From positions 68,342-132,341 of the forward strand of contig JBIKJA010000013.1 of NCBI GenBank assembly GCA_044361315.1: a stretch of DNA of 64,000 nucleotides, written 5' to 3'. The position numbers were made by a program, and so were the translations under genes. The notes beneath the pieces were generated by a model, which saw nothing but the letters and a program-made list of their open reading frames with translations, ran no database searches and was not told where the DNA came from. The DNA is from Crocinitomix sp044361315. Lineage in GTDB: Bacteria > Bacteroidota > Bacteroidia > Flavobacteriales_D > Crocinitomicaceae. Below, piece by piece: positions 63,181 through 64,000 of this stretch (position 1 is the first letter of the stretch; the number at the start of each line of letters is the position of its first letter).

Positions 63181-64000
63181 CGATTAGTTAATTTGTTTGC
63201 GTTCATCTTACGAAGCTTTATTAAAGGAACCTATTCCTGCTTTACGCTAAAGTTGGCTAACACAAACCATTTCAGCAAACTGCCATCCATGTTTTCCTAA
63301 CGTCAAAATGGCTTTCGGTGCTTCAATTGTTTTCTGCTGCGCCAAGCTATCGCTGCTATCAGGGGTAGGAGTTGAGTATTAAGTTTGAGTTTAGAAAGTG
63401 AGGGTAAATTGTTGTCTCTTAGCTAATCACAATCCTCCTCCCACACGAGGGATTAGCTGCGTTAAACTTCGTTTCGTGCGGTAGCGGCGGATTTATGACA
63501 TAAAACAAGCCGTCCACAGCCCACTTAAAATTCAAATTCAACTACCCTCTGCCCTTATCGCTATGCCCTAAATTCCTTTAAAATAAGTCCTTCTCTTTCC
63601 CGCTTCAAAAAAATAATTGAAACCTAGGTATTTATACCGTCCGACCCATGCGAGATTGGAAAAATTCAAAAACTTCGCTTGTGCGCAGTTTTGGAGGGAG
63701 GATTTTATTGATTAAAAATAGATCTAGAAAGGTTTTTGTACGAAATTAAAGTTAAATTTTGTATAACACAAATACGAAATAAAAAAATACAAAATTCCCT
63801 ACCAATTCTATCTTGTAAGGGCAATAATAAAAATACAAAAAAAATGATTAAGTGCTTAAAGCCCAAGTTTGAGAAAATATTCGCTCAGCATAACTCTTTT
63901 TTTGCTAAATTCGAGCAATGGTAAATCGTTTGAAAGTCCAACGACATACAACTAATTGCTTTGCAACATTCACTGCGTGAACGTCGCAAAGCAAGCCGAA
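63181..64000. other. Non-coding right end with intergenic repeats
   Basis: No supported gene; a 62-codon TTG ORF at 63736 has no sense. The minus strand at about 63215-63375 holds an ordered, GC-balanced block ending in AAAGCAGGAATAGGT, which echoes 14274-14288. The word CCCTCTGCCCTTAT at 63545-63558 echoes 15938-15950. A nested palindrome closes the window (63956-63994). Confidence 0.5.
63956..63994. repeat. Nested palindrome at the right edge
   Basis: TTGCTTTGC pairs with GCAAAGCAA (9 bp), and inside it TTCAC pairs with GTGAA around TGC. The style (TTGC...GCAA words, short loops) resembles the palindromes around the RAYT gene at 1.4-2.3 kb. It may be the beginning of another REP-like array beyond the window. 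Confidence 0.55.

Noticed and set aside
63736..63924. 62-codon ORF at the right end
   Set aside because: TTG start, Lys/Asn-rich AT-driven composition, no recognisable features.

Overview
The window reads as chromosomal DNA of an AT-rich member of the Bacteroidota, most likely order Flavobacteriales (Crocinitomicaceae-like; the family is inference). The support is: four secreted proteins with C-terminal type IX secretion (T9SS) sorting domains; Bacteroidota-type promoters with a -7 box TAnnTTTG; a TonB-dependent receptor; a lipoprotein alpha-2-macroglobulin; and the order leucine dehydrogenase - nusB - DUF1573 - yajC. No tRNA, rRNA, CRISPR array or prophage was seen.

Layout. 1-2.4 kb: 3' part of a Gly-rich T9SS protein with a strong terminator, then a REP-associated tyrosine transposase (RAYT) between two arrays of small palindromes. 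2.4-9 kb: mnmA, a GC-rich hairpin element, a DtxR/MntR-type regulator diverging from an outer-membrane protein across a DtxR-like operator, DUF2461, an LVIVD lipoprotein and a beta-barrel. 9.2-11.9 kb: an arsenic operon (arsR, DUF6428, arsenate reductase, acr3) with a palindromic operator over its promoter. 11.9-15.3 kb: gene relics around a family 22 glycosyltransferase. 15.4-20.9 kb: OsmC, small lipoproteins, a Cys-bearing barrel plus small membrane protein that may handle metal, and a WD40 T9SS protein. 21-27.4 kb: aroC, a phosphohexomutase, acyl-CoA reductase diverging from a ferredoxin, a ComB-like phosphatase and small lipoproteins. 27.5-34.3 kb: a giant alpha-2-macroglobulin and a membrane transglutaminase-like protein. 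34.7-43.3 kb: a hairpin element, 3-hydroxybutyryl-CoA dehydrogenase, a TonB receptor with its upstream partner, and a 1419-residue TPR-PAS-GAF-SpoIIE regulator. 43.7-46.9 kb: ribosomal operon rpsF-rpsR-rplI and a dnaX whose frame breaks between its ATPase part and its tau-like tail. 47.2-51.6 kb: a duplicated PAP2/haloperoxidase-like lipoprotein with a barrel partner, and a T9SS protein. 51.6-60.1 kb: yajC/DUF1573/nusB/leucine dehydrogenase, diverging from an ABC exporter - SPOUT methyltransferase - ttcA operon, a SpoIIE relic, another T9SS protein and an ECF-type sigma factor. 60.4-63.2 kb: uvrA, followed by about 0.8 kb of non-coding DNA that ends in a nested palindrome.

Most genes are core or house-keeping. 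The most informative oddities are the RAYT/REP unit, the dnaX frame break, a family of GC-rich modular hairpin elements (three copies), the duplicated haloperoxidase fold, the DtxR-box and ars operators, and several relics that an ORF-only reading would miss.
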